In this document: piece after piece, positions 24,568 through 33,414 of the stretch | How positions within the stretch are numbered: the stretch's first letter is position 1 | Layout: the number at the start of each line of letters is the position of its first letter | Source of the DNA: Bacillota bacterium | GTDB lineage: Bacteria; Bacillota; Clostridia; Christensenellales; CAG-138 | Reading direction: 5' to 3' | DNA: 64,000 nucleotides | Assembly: GCA_023459335.1 (NCBI GenBank) | Contig: JAEWUO010000020.1 | Coordinates: 1-64,000, forward strand | Notes under the pieces: generated by a model | Database searches by the model: none | Told to the model about the DNA's origin: nothing | The model's input: only the letters and a program-made list of their open reading frames with translations | Position numbers and translations under genes: made by a program

Positions 24568-26079
24568 ATGAATAAGGAAATCCTGGTGGACGCAAGCGGC
24601 GTGGCAACCCGCGTCGCGGTCGTCGAGGACGGTTCGCCCGTCGAGCTCTACGTGGAGCAGGAGGGGGCGGAGCGTCTCGTCGGCAACATCTACAACGGCA
24701 AAGTGCAGAACGTCCTGCCCGGTATGCAGGCGGCGTTTGTCGACATCGGGCTGGAACGCAATGCGTTCCTCTACGCGGGGGATATCGTGCTTTCGGACGA
24801 TCCGGACGACGAGATCGAACAGATGCCGGACTCAAAGAACATCCGCGATTTGCTCAAGCCCGGCCAGACCATCATGGTGCAGGTGGCGAAGGACCCGGTC
24901 GGCACAAAAGGCGCGCGAGTCACCACGCATATCACGCTCGCGGGACGATCCCTCGTTTTGATGCCGACGATGGATTACGTCGGCGTTTCAAGGCGCATCG
25001 ACAAGGACGACGAGCGGCAGCGTCTCAGAAAAATCATCGCGGAAATCAAACCCAAAGGCATGGGCGTCATCGTTCGTACCGCCTCGGCGGGCAAAACCAA
25101 GCAGGATTTTGCCGAAGACCTCGAAAGCATCGTGAACCTCTATGCGGAGATCGAGAAACGCGCGGAAAAGAGAAAAGCGCCCGCGCTCTTGCACGCCGAG
25201 CAGTCGCTGCTGTTCCGGACCGCGCGCGACCTTTTGATGAAGGATATCGACCGCGTGTTCGTCAACGACGCGGAAACGTATGATAAACTCCGTGAAATCG
25301 CGGACGTCATGGCGCCGAAACTCAAGGCGCGCATCCTGCTGAAGGAAAGCGAGGCGCTGTTCGACCGCTACGACACTGAAGGAAAGATCGAAAAAGCGCT
25401 CGCGCGCAAAGTCTGGCTCAAAAGCGGCGGATATGTCATCATCGACCGCACGGAGGCGCTGACGTCCATCGACGTCAACTCCGGCAAATTCGTCGGTAAG
25501 GATAGTCTCGAAAAGACGATCACATCGGTCAACTGCGAGGCGGCCAAAGAGATTGCCAAGCAGCTGCGCCTTCGCGACATCGGCGGCATCATCATCATCG
25601 ACTTTATCGATATGGAAAAGGAAGCGAATCGCGTTTTGGTGCTTACGACGCTGAAGAACGCGCTGCGTGACGACCACACGCGCTCGCATGTATTCGGCTT
25701 TACGCACCTGGGCCTCGTGGAAATGACGCGGAAGAAGACCGGCAAGAGCATATCGGATACACTCCAGCAGGTATGCCCCTATTGCAACGGGGACGCGAAG
25801 GTTCTCGCACCCGAGACCATGGTCAACCGCATCCGCAAGCAGACCGTACAGGTGATCAAAGGCAGCAACAATAAACGTATGCTGATCGAGGCGCACCCGG
25901 ACGTCGTCGCCGCGATGGAGCTCGCTGAAAAGAAGCACGGCTGCCTGTTCCCGATCGAGGAGGGCGGAACCTATTACGTCCGCCCGAACGCCTCGCTGCA
26001 CGTCGAAAAATTCACGGTTCGCCCGCTGGCTGAAAAGAAGGTGCAGGAGGCGAAAAAGGATTGTAAAATCATCCGCTGA
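24568..26079 (+). CDS. rng: Ribonuclease E/G family endoribonuclease
   Basis: 503 residues. Domains in order: S1 RNA-binding (~35-125, GNIYNGKVQNVLPGMQAAFVDIG), RNase H-like and 5' sensor regions, the DNase I-like catalytic part with the metal-binding aspartates in TSIDVNSGKF (~307) and IIIDFIDM (~351), then the Zn-link CPYCNG (~410). There is no RNase E-type C-terminal scaffold, so it is G-like. Processes rRNA and starts mRNA decay. AAGG precedes the ATG at 24568; open frame further upstream is antisense-free overlap with the previous gene and is not used. Confidence 0.92.
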   Translation: MNKEILVDASGVATRVAVVEDGSPVELYVEQEGAERLVGNIYNGKVQNVLPGMQAAFVDIGLERNAFLYAGDIVLSDDPDDEIEQMPDSKNIRDLLKPGQTIMVQVAKDPVGTKGARVTTHITLAGRSLVLMPTMDYVGVSRRIDKDDERQRLRKIIAEIKPKGMGVIVRTASAGKTKQDFAEDLESIVNLYAEIEKRAEKRKAPALLHAEQSLLFRTARDLLMKDIDRVFVNDAETYDKLREIADVMAPKLKARILLKESEALFDRYDTEGKIEKALARKVWLKSGGYVIIDRTEALTSIDVNSGKFVGKDSLEKTITSVNCEAAKEIAKQLRLRDIGGIIIIDFIDMEKEANRVLVLTTLKNALRDDHTRSHVFGFTHLGLVEMTRKKTGKSISDTLQQVCPYCNGDAKVLAPETMVNRIRKQTVQVIKGSNNKRMLIEAHPDVVAAMELAEKKHGCLFPIEEGGTYYVRPNASLHVEKFTVRPLAEKKVQEAKKDCKIIR

Positions 26080-26116
26080 TCTGAGAAAAACCCTTGTAAA
26101 TCGGCGGCATTTTTCG

Positions 26117-26146
26117 TTGACACGGCAAACGCGTTTGTGTTATGAT
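26117..26146 (+). promoter_or_regulatory. Promoter of the rplU operon
   Basis: Perfect -35 TTGACA (26117-26122), 18-base spacer, TATGAT (26141-26146). Confidence 0.75.
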
Positions 26147-26151
26147 CTTTC

Positions 26152-26238
26152 GGTGAGCCGCTCCGGGGCGGTATAAGCGCGCGGTTTTTTCCGCGACACC
26201 GCGATCGGGCGAGTCTGGTATGAGGAGGTGCAGTTATC
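26152..26238 (+). ncRNA. Putative ribosomal protein L21 leader
   Basis: About 87 bases between the promoter and rplU can form successive hairpins (AGCCGCTCC/GGGGCGGT-type, CGCGG/CCGCG). Firmicute rplU genes commonly have an L21 leader RNA used for autogenous control. Assigned from position and folding; I could not check it against the covariance model. Confidence 0.45.
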
Positions 26239-26544
26239 GTGTATGCAATCATTCAAACCGGTGGAAAGCAGTATAAGGTAGAGGTTGGCGACCAGATTAC
26301 GGTCGAAAAACTCGAAGCCAACATTGCCGACGAAGTCGATTTTGAAACATTGCTGGTTGCGGACGACAGCGGCGTTAAAGTGGGCAAGCCTGTTTTAAGC
26401 GGCGTTGCGGTTCGCGGCAAGGTGCTCGAACACGGCAAAGGCAAAAAGGTCGTTATCTTGAAGTACAAGCCGAAGAAAAATTCGCGCACTAAGCGCGGCC
26501 ATCGCCAGCCGTACACCAAGGTCGAGATTCTTTCGATCGGGTAA
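26239..26544 (+). CDS. rplU: 50S ribosomal protein L21
   Basis: 101 residues with a GTG start; GGAGGTG lies 7 bases upstream. MYAIIQTGGKQYKVEVGD and the C-terminal YKPKKNSRTKRGHRQPYT are diagnostic for L21, which binds 23S rRNA. First gene of the rplU-prp-rpmA operon. Confidence 0.97.
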   Translation: MYAIIQTGGKQYKVEVGDQITVEKLEANIADEVDFETLLVADDSGVKVGKPVLSGVAVRGKVLEHGKGKKVVILKYKPKKNSRTKRGHRQPYTKVEILSIG

Positions 26545-26550
26545 AACGAA

Positions 26551-26895
26551 ATGGTGACGGTTACGATGCTCCATAGCCGGGGCAGAACGGTCGGGTTCCA
26601 ATCGACCGGACATGCGGGCTATGGGAAAGCGGGCGAAGACATCGTCTGCAGCGCGATCTCCGCGCTGACACAGACCTGTTTTCTGGGGCTTGTGCAGGTC
26701 GTCGGGCTGAAAGAGGGCGAAGAACTCGCAGTCTCGATCGACGAAACCAAAGGAATGAGCTGCGTTCTCGCGGGCGATACGCGCGGGGAGCGGCTGGACA
26801 AGGCGGAGCTTCTGTTTTTAACGATGGAAGCGGGCCTGACCTCCATTCGGGAGGCGTATCGCAAATCCCTCAACATTCGACACAGGGAGGTGTAA
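26551..26895 (+). CDS. prp: Ribosomal-processing cysteine protease Prp
   Basis: 114 residues. The active-site His is in STGHAGYGKAGEDIVCSAISAL and the catalytic Cys follows in the same segment (residues ~22 and ~34). Prp removes the N-terminal extension of L27 in Firmicutes and related phyla. Its target gene is next to it and carries that extension. Spaced 6 bases from rplU. Confidence 0.93.
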   Translation: MVTVTMLHSRGRTVGFQSTGHAGYGKAGEDIVCSAISALTQTCFLGLVQVVGLKEGEELAVSIDETKGMSCVLAGDTRGERLDKAELLFLTMEAGLTSIREAYRKSLNIRHREV

Positions 26896-26899
26896 CGAT

Positions 26900-27190
26900 A
26901 TGTTCAAGATGAATCTTCAGCTGTTTGCACATAAAAAAGGCGTCGGTTCGTCCCGCAACGGCCGCGACAGCGAGTCCAAGCGCTTGGGGCCGAAACGTAC
27001 GGACGGCCAGTTCGTACTCGCGGGCAATATTCTCGTGCGTCAGCGCGGCACGCATTTCCATCCCGGCGTCAACGTCGGTATCGGCAAGGACGACACGCTC
27101 TTTGCGAAAGTCGACGGCGTGGTCCGCTTTGAAACCAAACACCTTGGCAAAAAGCAGGTCAGCGTTTACGAAGCAGCCGCGGGAGAGTAA
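26900..27190 (+). CDS. rpmA: 50S ribosomal protein L27 with Prp-cleaved N-terminal extension
   Basis: 96 residues. Starts MFKMNLQLFAHKKGVGSS: the LQLF/AHKKG junction is the Prp cleavage site, exposing the mature Ala needed near the peptidyl-transferase centre. GRDSESKRLGPKRTDGQFVLAGNILVRQRGT is conserved L27. GGAGGTG precedes the ATG. The operon stops here; the obg gene often found next is not present. Confidence 0.97.
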   Translation: MFKMNLQLFAHKKGVGSSRNGRDSESKRLGPKRTDGQFVLAGNILVRQRGTHFHPGVNVGIGKDDTLFAKVDGVVRFETKHLGKKQVSVYEAAAGE

Positions 27191-27205
27191 CAAACGGCAA
27201 AACAA

Positions 27206-27237
27206 AAAAGCGGGCGAGTGATTCGTCCGCTCTTTTC
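27206..27237 (+). terminator. Intrinsic terminator of the rplU-prp-rpmA operon
   Basis: AAAAGCGGGCGA-GTGAT-TCGTCCGCTCTTTT hairpin, 16 bases after the rpmA stop. Confidence 0.8.
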
Positions 27238-27290
27238 ATTGCCTGCATATCTGAAAACGGAAGCCAACCATATATCATTCCGCGAAACAT

Positions 27291-28313
27291 ATGGATATTG
27301 AAACATTCAAACTGCATCGTTTACAAAATCAATTTTTACTTTCACCCGCTCCTTCGGAGGAAGTGGTGCGCGGTCTCGTCGGCCTGCAGGCGCAGTACGG
27401 CGCCGCCGCGCTGCACGCGCTGAAGATCCGCGCGAGCGATCCGCCGGACTTTTCGCGCTATGTGAAAACGTGGTCGTTTCGCGGAACGCTGCACCTGCAC
27501 GACAGACGCGATCTGCCGCTCATATTGTATAGAGGAAGCGAAACGGACTTCGGCCAGATGTCCTTTTGGGACGATGGAATCGCCGAAGGAAGATGCGAGA
27601 TGTTTCGCAGCGTCATTCTCCGCGCGCTGTCGGAAAGGGACCGAACGAGAGAAACGTTAAAAACAATCTGCCTGCAAGATGGCATGACCGAACGCGAAAC
27701 GGAAATCATCCTCCATCCATGGGGCGGATTGTTCCGCGCGATGGCGGAGAAAGGTGAAATCGCCTATACGCCGGACGGCAACCGCGTGTTCACGCGCCTC
27801 GAACCCGTGGAGCCTATGGAAGAGGACGCGGCGCTTGCCGAACTGATGCGGAGGTATCTGCGGCATTATTCGCCCGTTTCGCTGCGGGACGCGCAGACGT
27901 TTTTCGGCCTGCCGCAGAAGCGGCTGAAAGCGCTGCTGGAACAAACAGCGGAGGATACCGTAACATTCGGCAAGAACACTTACTTTGCGATTAACCAATC
28001 CCTGCCGGACGACGCGCAGATACCGCGTGTTGTTTTTCTGGCGGCGTTCGACCAGCTCCTGCTGGGGTATCGGAAAACGGAAAATCCGTTTCTGCCCGAA
28101 GGGACGATCAAACAAATCTACAACAACACCGGCATCGTATTTCCAACCGTGCTGCTCAATGGAACCGCCTGTGCGGTATGGAAGCGGTCCGGGAACAAAC
28201 TGGCACTCAAAGCGCTGAAAAAAATCGGCGAACGGGACAGAAAGAAAATCGAACATAAAGCCGTGGACAACTTTGGCAAGGTCGCGGTACAATGGACGGG
28301 AGCGCAGCGTTAG
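27291..28313 (+). CDS. Winged-helix DNA-binding protein, AlkZ/YcaQ-like (HTH_42)
   Basis: 340 residues. The HTH_42/AlkX-AlkZ superfamily: the N-terminal winged helices, then GLVGLQAQYGAAALHALKIR with the Q-x-Q motif that in AlkZ and YcaQ is the catalytic element for unhooking bulky or crosslinked DNA lesions, and SFRGTLHLHDRRDLPLI downstream. C-terminal VVFLAAFDQLLLGYR and VFPTVLLNGTACAVWK are typical. Probably a DNA glycosylase or lesion-binding protein. Its end overlaps the open frame of the GH13 gene, with the more likely GH13 start 27 bases later. Confidence 0.8.
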   Translation: MDIETFKLHRLQNQFLLSPAPSEEVVRGLVGLQAQYGAAALHALKIRASDPPDFSRYVKTWSFRGTLHLHDRRDLPLILYRGSETDFGQMSFWDDGIAEGRCEMFRSVILRALSERDRTRETLKTICLQDGMTERETEIILHPWGGLFRAMAEKGEIAYTPDGNRVFTRLEPVEPMEEDAALAELMRRYLRHYSPVSLRDAQTFFGLPQKRLKALLEQTAEDTVTFGKNTYFAINQSLPDDAQIPRVVFLAAFDQLLLGYRKTENPFLPEGTIKQIYNNTGIVFPTVLLNGTACAVWKRSGNKLALKALKKIGERDRKKIEHKAVDNFGKVAVQWTGAQR

Positions 28314-28339
28314 CTGGAATTACGGAGGATACGGCCGGC

Positions 28340-30223
28340 ATGATCACGAAAGACACGAGGGTTGGAGAACTGTTACAGGCTCCTATCGCAAAAGATCTGC
28401 TCGCACTGTTAGTGCAATATGCGGGGATCAGCGAAAAAGTCGTTTTTAACCCCATCGTAAAAGCGCTTAAGCTTTCAGCGATACCGAAATTTGCTGGCAA
28501 AGGCATACCGGATGCAGATCAGCTGGTAAACGACTTGATCGACTTGCTAAACCAGGAGAAGGATAGTGAACCGATTCAAAAATCGAATCAGCATTACTGG
28601 TGGAAAGAAGCGGTCGTCTACCAGATCTACCCGCGTTCATTCAAGGATGGCAATGGAGATGGAGTCGGCGACCTGCGCGGCATCATTGAGAAACTCGATT
28701 ATCTGAAAGACCTCGGCGTGGACGCGGTCTGGCTCTCTCCGATCTTTGATTCCCCGAATGACGACAACGGCTACGACGTGCGCGATTACCGCGCCATCAT
28801 GGAAGAGTTCGGCACCATGGCGGACGCGGAGGAACTCATCGGCGAACTGCACAAGCGCGACATGCGTATCATCCTCGATCTCGTGGTGAACCATACTTCG
28901 GACGAGCATGAGTGGTTCATCGACTCGGCGAAGCATCCGGACGGCCCGCACGGAGATTTCTACATCTGGCGCAGGCCGAAGGGGGGCGCACATCCGAATA
29001 ACTGGTCCAGCTACTTTTCCGGACCCGCGTGGTATCACGTGGACTCGCGGGACGAGGAGTACCTGCATCTGTTTTCAAAAAAACAGCCCGATTTGAACTG
29101 GGATAACCCGAACGTAAGGAACGAAGTTTGCGGCATCGTCGATTTCTGGCGCGAGAAGGGCGTGGACGGGTTCCGCCTGGATGTAATCAACTATATCAGC
29201 AAGACGTCTCTGGCGGATGGCAGTAAAACGCTCGGTACGCTTTTGCAGTTCAACGGAATCGAGCATTATTTTTACGGGATCCATCTGCACGAATACCTGC
29301 GCGAACTGCGCGAACGTTCGTTTATTGATATGTTCACGGTCGGAGAGACGCCGGGTATCGGGCCGGAGATGAGCAAGCTGCTCACCGCGGACGAACGAAA
29401 GGAACTGAACACCGTATTCAGCTTCGACCACCTGGACAATCTCGGTAAAAACCGGTTCGACGATTACCGTTATAATCTGGCGCATCTGAAGAAGTGTTTC
29501 ACCAAACTGGAAGGCGATTACGCGGATTACGCCTGGCCGAGCATTTTCGTGGAGAATCACGACAACCCGCGCATGGTCAGTAAAATCGACCCGCGGGAGG
29601 AGTTCCGTGACGCGGTCGCAAAATTGCTCGCCGTGGCGCTGCTCACCGCGCGGGGGACGGTGTTCCTTTATCAGGGCCAGGAACTTGGCGCGGTCAACGT
29701 CGATTTTAAGGATATGTCCGAACTGAGGGACATCGAAAGCCTGAATAAATACCGCGAGCTCATCGCGGCGGGCAATACGCCCGAAACGGCATGGAAAACC
29801 GTGCTTGTCGGTACGAGGGATCACAGCCGTACTCCAATGCAATGGACGAATGAAGCCTACGCCGGCTTCTCCGAACATCTGCCGTGGATTCGCGTCGGGG
29901 ATAAGGACATCTGTAACGCAGTCGCCGAGATGGCGGACGAAACTTCCGTCTGGCACGCCTATCAGACGCTTATAAAGATGAGAAAAGAGCATCCGGCACT
30001 GGTGTACGGTTCGTTTGAACCGGCGGAAAGCGCGAATGAAGACGCGTTCTGCTATTACCGGGACGACGGGGACGATCGATTCTACATCGAGATCAACCTC
30101 CGTGCGCGGGCGATCAAGCAGCCGAAGAAAAAAGGCAATATGGAACTGGTGTTTTCGAATTACATCGCGCAGGGTGAAGGCCTTGAGCCTTACGAAGCGA
30201 ACGTATACCTCGTGGAACGCTGA
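28340..30223 (+). CDS. GH13 alpha-glucosidase (oligo-1,6-glucosidase type) with N-terminal helical extension
   Basis: 627 residues from the ATG at 28340 (GGAGG 12 bases upstream); an ATG at 28292 has no ribosome site. Residues ~1-85 are an extra helical domain (TRVGELLQAPIAKDLLALL...) resembling the small helical module seen on some Firmicute glycosidases. From ~90 on it is a classic GH13 (WWKEAVVYQIYPRSFKD): nucleophile Asp in GFRLDVIN, acid Glu in TVGETPG, and VENHDNPR. Likely cleaves alpha-1,6 or alpha-1,4 glucosides from isomaltose or malto-oligosaccharides in the cytosol; no signal peptide. Confidence 0.88.
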   Translation: MITKDTRVGELLQAPIAKDLLALLVQYAGISEKVVFNPIVKALKLSAIPKFAGKGIPDADQLVNDLIDLLNQEKDSEPIQKSNQHYWWKEAVVYQIYPRSFKDGNGDGVGDLRGIIEKLDYLKDLGVDAVWLSPIFDSPNDDNGYDVRDYRAIMEEFGTMADAEELIGELHKRDMRIILDLVVNHTSDEHEWFIDSAKHPDGPHGDFYIWRRPKGGAHPNNWSSYFSGPAWYHVDSRDEEYLHLFSKKQPDLNWDNPNVRNEVCGIVDFWREKGVDGFRLDVINYISKTSLADGSKTLGTLLQFNGIEHYFYGIHLHEYLRELRERSFIDMFTVGETPGIGPEMSKLLTADERKELNTVFSFDHLDNLGKNRFDDYRYNLAHLKKCFTKLEGDYADYAWPSIFVENHDNPRMVSKIDPREEFRDAVAKLLAVALLTARGTVFLYQGQELGAVNVDFKDMSELRDIESLNKYRELIAAGNTPETAWKTVLVGTRDHSRTPMQWTNEAYAGFSEHLPWIRVGDKDICNAVAEMADETSVWHAYQTLIKMRKEHPALVYGSFEPAESANEDAFCYYRDDGDDRFYIEINLRARAIKQPKKKGNMELVFSNYIAQGEGLEPYEANVYLVER

Positions 30224-30252
30224 AGTGCGGTAATGTAACGTTTTCGTGAATT

Positions 30253-30288
30253 GGGCGGGATGCGGCTTGTCATCCCGCTCGTTTTTCT
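30253..30288 (+). terminator. Intrinsic terminator after the GH13 gene
   Basis: GCGGGATG-CGGCTTGT-CATCCCGC followed by TCGTTTTT. Confidence 0.8.
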
Positions 30289-30342
30289 CTACACTCAGTT
30301 TGTAGGTTCGGACGGACCAATTTTTCATCGAAAGCTGATCGT

Positions 30343-31782
30343 ATGATAAAACGGCTGACTGTGTTCCTGATCATCCTTGCTATATGCATCTTTACCGTGC
30401 TGCCGGTTTCCTCCGCGCGCGCGCTGACGCTGACCACGGGCATGATTACGACGGACGACGTCGCGATGCGAAAGACCGCGAGTTCCTCCGGCGGATTGAT
30501 TACGCGCTTGGGCGAGGGGACGATCGTCAAGATTCTCGACAGCAACGTGAACTCCGAATGGTACCGCGTTACCGCGAACGGACGCACGGGTTACGTCAAC
30601 CGCATGTATATCAATATCGACGCGTCGCTGCCGTCTTACCAGCTCAGCTGCACGGGCACCGTCGTCAATGTGGAGACGGACGTCAACGTCCGTGCGGAGC
30701 CTTCCGCGCGCGGGAAAAAGCTCGGAAAAGCGGCAAAGGGGCAAACCTTTCAGGTTACGCAGGCATATGCTTCGGGCGCCTGGCACGCGATTGATTTCAA
30801 CGGAACGACCGGGTTCGTCTCCGCCGACTATATGGAACTGAAAACGAACGTAAGCGACGAATACCTCTCCGGACTTGACATCACCGGAGGGGAACTCTCT
30901 CCGAATTTTTCACCGACGGAGTACGGATATGTGCTGACCGCGACGCAGAGCGAGATACGGATCAAGGCGACTGCCAACAGCGGTGTGAAGGTAAGCATCG
31001 GGAACACGGGTATCGCGAGCACGAAATATTCCATTAACTCCGGCAACAGCAAGACGATCCGCATCAGCGTCAACGGAAAAGTAAAGTACTCCATCTATCT
31101 CGTGCGTGACGTGCTTACGGTCGGCACCTGGAACATTAAGCGCGGGAACAACAATCTCGTGATGCAAGGCTGGCTGATTGCCGCGCAGAGGCCGGATATC
31201 CTCGGCGTGCAGGAGGTCTACATCAATAAAAAAGAGCGCACGAACAATCTTTTATCCGTGCGCACCAGAAACGCGCAGCATCTCTCTTTCGCGGAGACGG
31301 TCAATTATGAAAACGGCGGGCAGTACGGAATCGGCCAGATTTCAAAGTATAAATCCGAATCGGAAGAGGTAACCGAGCTTTACAGCGGGAATAACGAGCA
31401 ACGCTGCCTGCAGAAGGAAGTTTACGTCATCGACGGCAAACGCGTGTCCGTATATAACACGCACTTTTCTTACGAATCCTCATCCGTCAGAAAACAGCAG
31501 TTTGCGGATGTTGTCGCCGTCATGGACGCGGACAAGAACCCGTATAAGATTCTGACGGGCGATTTCAACGCCAAGGAAAAAGAATTCGAAGTATTCTCTA
31601 AGCACTACCGCGTGGTGAATACAAGCGAGACGAAATTTTACGATTATTCGCAAAACATCATCGAGATGTCCCAGATCGATAATATCATCGTGTCGAAAAA
31701 CATCACCGTGCTCAACGCCCGCGCAATTCCTACGAAATACTCAGATCATTACCCGTTGTTCGCGTTCCTTGCATTAAAGTAA
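30343..31782 (+). CDS. Secreted SH3-SH3-cadherin-like-EEP (endonuclease/exonuclease/phosphatase) protein
   Basis: 479 residues. Signal peptide (~1-27); two bacterial SH3 domains (~35-90 and ~105-165; VAMRKTASSSGG, VNVRAEPSARGKK); a cadherin-like beta-sandwich (~172-255; LSGLDITGGELSPNFSPTEYGY); then an EEP fold (~260-479) with all motifs: TWNIKRG, LGVQEV (catalytic Glu), NTHFSYES, LTGDFNA, IDNIIVS and SDHYPLFA (catalytic His). The EEP fold hydrolyses phosphodiesters or phosphomonoesters of nucleic acids, inositides or sphingomyelin. SH3 domains suggest wall attachment. Substrate not predictable. Confidence 0.88.
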   Translation: MIKRLTVFLIILAICIFTVLPVSSARALTLTTGMITTDDVAMRKTASSSGGLITRLGEGTIVKILDSNVNSEWYRVTANGRTGYVNRMYINIDASLPSYQLSCTGTVVNVETDVNVRAEPSARGKKLGKAAKGQTFQVTQAYASGAWHAIDFNGTTGFVSADYMELKTNVSDEYLSGLDITGGELSPNFSPTEYGYVLTATQSEIRIKATANSGVKVSIGNTGIASTKYSINSGNSKTIRISVNGKVKYSIYLVRDVLTVGTWNIKRGNNNLVMQGWLIAAQRPDILGVQEVYINKKERTNNLLSVRTRNAQHLSFAETVNYENGGQYGIGQISKYKSESEEVTELYSGNNEQRCLQKEVYVIDGKRVSVYNTHFSYESSSVRKQQFADVVAVMDADKNPYKILTGDFNAKEKEFEVFSKHYRVVNTSETKFYDYSQNIIEMSQIDNIIVSKNITVLNARAIPTKYSDHYPLFAFLALK

Positions 31783-31792
31783 TGTAAAACGA

Positions 31793-31827
31793 AAAAAGCA
31801 GAGGCGAATGATTCGCCTCTGTTTTTT
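31793..31827. terminator. Bidirectional intrinsic terminator
   Basis: GCAGAGGCGAA-TGA-TTCGCCTCTG with A and T runs, between the EEP gene and the convergent LRR lipoprotein. Confidence 0.85.
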
Positions 31828-31861
31828 GCCGTTATATGTAAGGGGAGATGGATATCAGCAA

Positions 31862-33271
31862 TTACTTCATATCAAAATTTTTGTCTTTCAGGTTCGGATA
31901 AATCTCCTTCAATGCGGAAAGATCACCATCGTACCCGTCCGTAAGATACAAGGTGGTCAGGTTCTTCAGGGATGCAATCGGAGAAAGATCGACCAGTACG
32001 TTTTTCATCTGTAATTCTTTCAGATTGCTCAGCGATGCGATCGGTTCGATCGTCTCCAAGCCGGGAATATAAGAAATTTGCAGTGATTCCAGCTTCGTCA
32101 GCCCTTTCAGCGGAGTGAGATTGCTCACAAGCGATCCGCTGATATTCAGCCATGTCAGCTGTTTGCTGCTCTCCAGCGGCACCACGCTCCAGAGGGGGTT
32201 GCCGTTTAAATCCAGTATACTAAGGTTCGGCATGGCACGCAGTGCCTCGATATCACCGACCCCGTTGAACTGGATCGATAGGTTATTTAGATTCGGGAAA
32301 TACCGCAGCGCGCTGATATCGACGATTTTAATCTCGTCAGGGATGGTCTCCTGCCAGGAGTTGCCAAGCTGTAAATCGAATATATCCTTCGTCTGGAGGA
32401 ACGTGATATCGCCTTCGGGTATCTGAAGCAGTTCGCGGATTTTCTGTTCCAATACAGGGTCTTTAAAGTCGATCGGCTGCGGAACGTCATCCAAAGCGAA
32501 ATCCTTCTCCTCCAAATTCGGATAGATTTCGCTAAGCGGCGAATAATCTTCGATTAGATTTTCGGATAGGATCAGTTTCTTCAATTTTGTCAATCCAAGA
32601 AGCGGCGAAATGTCCTGTATCACGTTTTTGTCCAGATTGAGATACTGAATTTCGGGTAATTCGGCAAGCGGGCTGATGTCGGAAACGTAGTTACCGCTTA
32701 CCTGAAAATTCTGCAGCTCTTTCAGACTTGAGACAAAGCTGATGTCCGTGATGCCGCGGCAGCCCCATATCTGCAGGGAGTTCAGATGGATCAGACTGGA
32801 CAGCGGCGAAAGATCAGACACTTCTGTGCAGGCGAGCTGCAGGTCTACCAGCGACGTCAATCCAGAAAGCGGGGATAGGTCGACAGGGCCGTCGCTTCTT
32901 TGCACCGCCCAGTTCAGGTTCAGCGTGGCCAGATTGGTGAAATACCTGAGCGCGTCGAGATTATGGATGCGTGGAATGGACCAGTCGCTGCCGTCCATCT
33001 GGAGATCCAGATTCGTAACCGCCTGTGCGTCCGAAACGAGGATGTCTCCATCCGGGCGGTTCATCGCCTTTCTGACGCCGCTTTCCAGCGCGTCGTCGTT
33101 GAAAACGATCGCCATATTGGGATCCAACGTTTCCGCCGGCTGAGGCTCGGCTTCGACGGGCTGGGCAACTGCGGCATCCGCCTGTTCTGATTTGTCGGCC
33201 GCGGGCTGCCCGCAGGCGACCGAAAGAGCGGCTAAAATCAGCGCAACCATAGCGAAGAAGATGCGTTTCAT
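31862..33271 (-). CDS. Two-module leucine-rich-repeat lipoprotein
   Basis: 469 residues. Lipobox LSVAC (Cys ~20), Ala/Glu/Pro linker, then two consecutive modules, each with an internalin-type cap followed by LRRs: cap 1 (VFNDDALESGVRKAMNRPDGDI, ~56-80) with ~8 repeats, cap 2 (FKDPVLEQKIRELLQIPEGDI, ~270-290) with ~7 repeats. LRR consensus LxxLxxLxLxxNxIxDISPL. Surface lipoprotein, probably for protein binding. Paralogous to 13472-14284 and about twice as long, suggesting an internal duplication. Confidence 0.87.
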   Translation of the reverse strand: MKRIFFAMVALILAALSVACGQPAADKSEQADAAVAQPVEAEPQPAETLDPNMAIVFNDDALESGVRKAMNRPDGDILVSDAQAVTNLDLQMDGSDWSIPRIHNLDALRYFTNLATLNLNWAVQRSDGPVDLSPLSGLTSLVDLQLACTEVSDLSPLSSLIHLNSLQIWGCRGITDISFVSSLKELQNFQVSGNYVSDISPLAELPEIQYLNLDKNVIQDISPLLGLTKLKKLILSENLIEDYSPLSEIYPNLEEKDFALDDVPQPIDFKDPVLEQKIRELLQIPEGDITFLQTKDIFDLQLGNSWQETIPDEIKIVDISALRYFPNLNNLSIQFNGVGDIEALRAMPNLSILDLNGNPLWSVVPLESSKQLTWLNISGSLVSNLTPLKGLTKLESLQISYIPGLETIEPIASLSNLKELQMKNVLVDLSPIASLKNLTTLYLTDGYDGDLSALKEIYPNLKDKNFDMK

Positions 33272-33414
33272 AAAGATCCTCCTGAAAATTCATATTGAAT
33301 TGGAAACAATATTCTTAATTATGATAATGGCATAGCCAGTGCGGAAAATCAATGGAATCAGCGAAATTTTATTAACAAACGTCGCTCATACAACGGAAGA
33401 TAATAGAAATAGAA

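Noticed and set aside
24988..26001. A 337-codon minus-strand open frame
   Set aside because: Antisense shadow of the RNase G gene.
29075..30328. A 417-codon minus-strand open frame
   Set aside because: Antisense shadow of the GH13 glucosidase gene.
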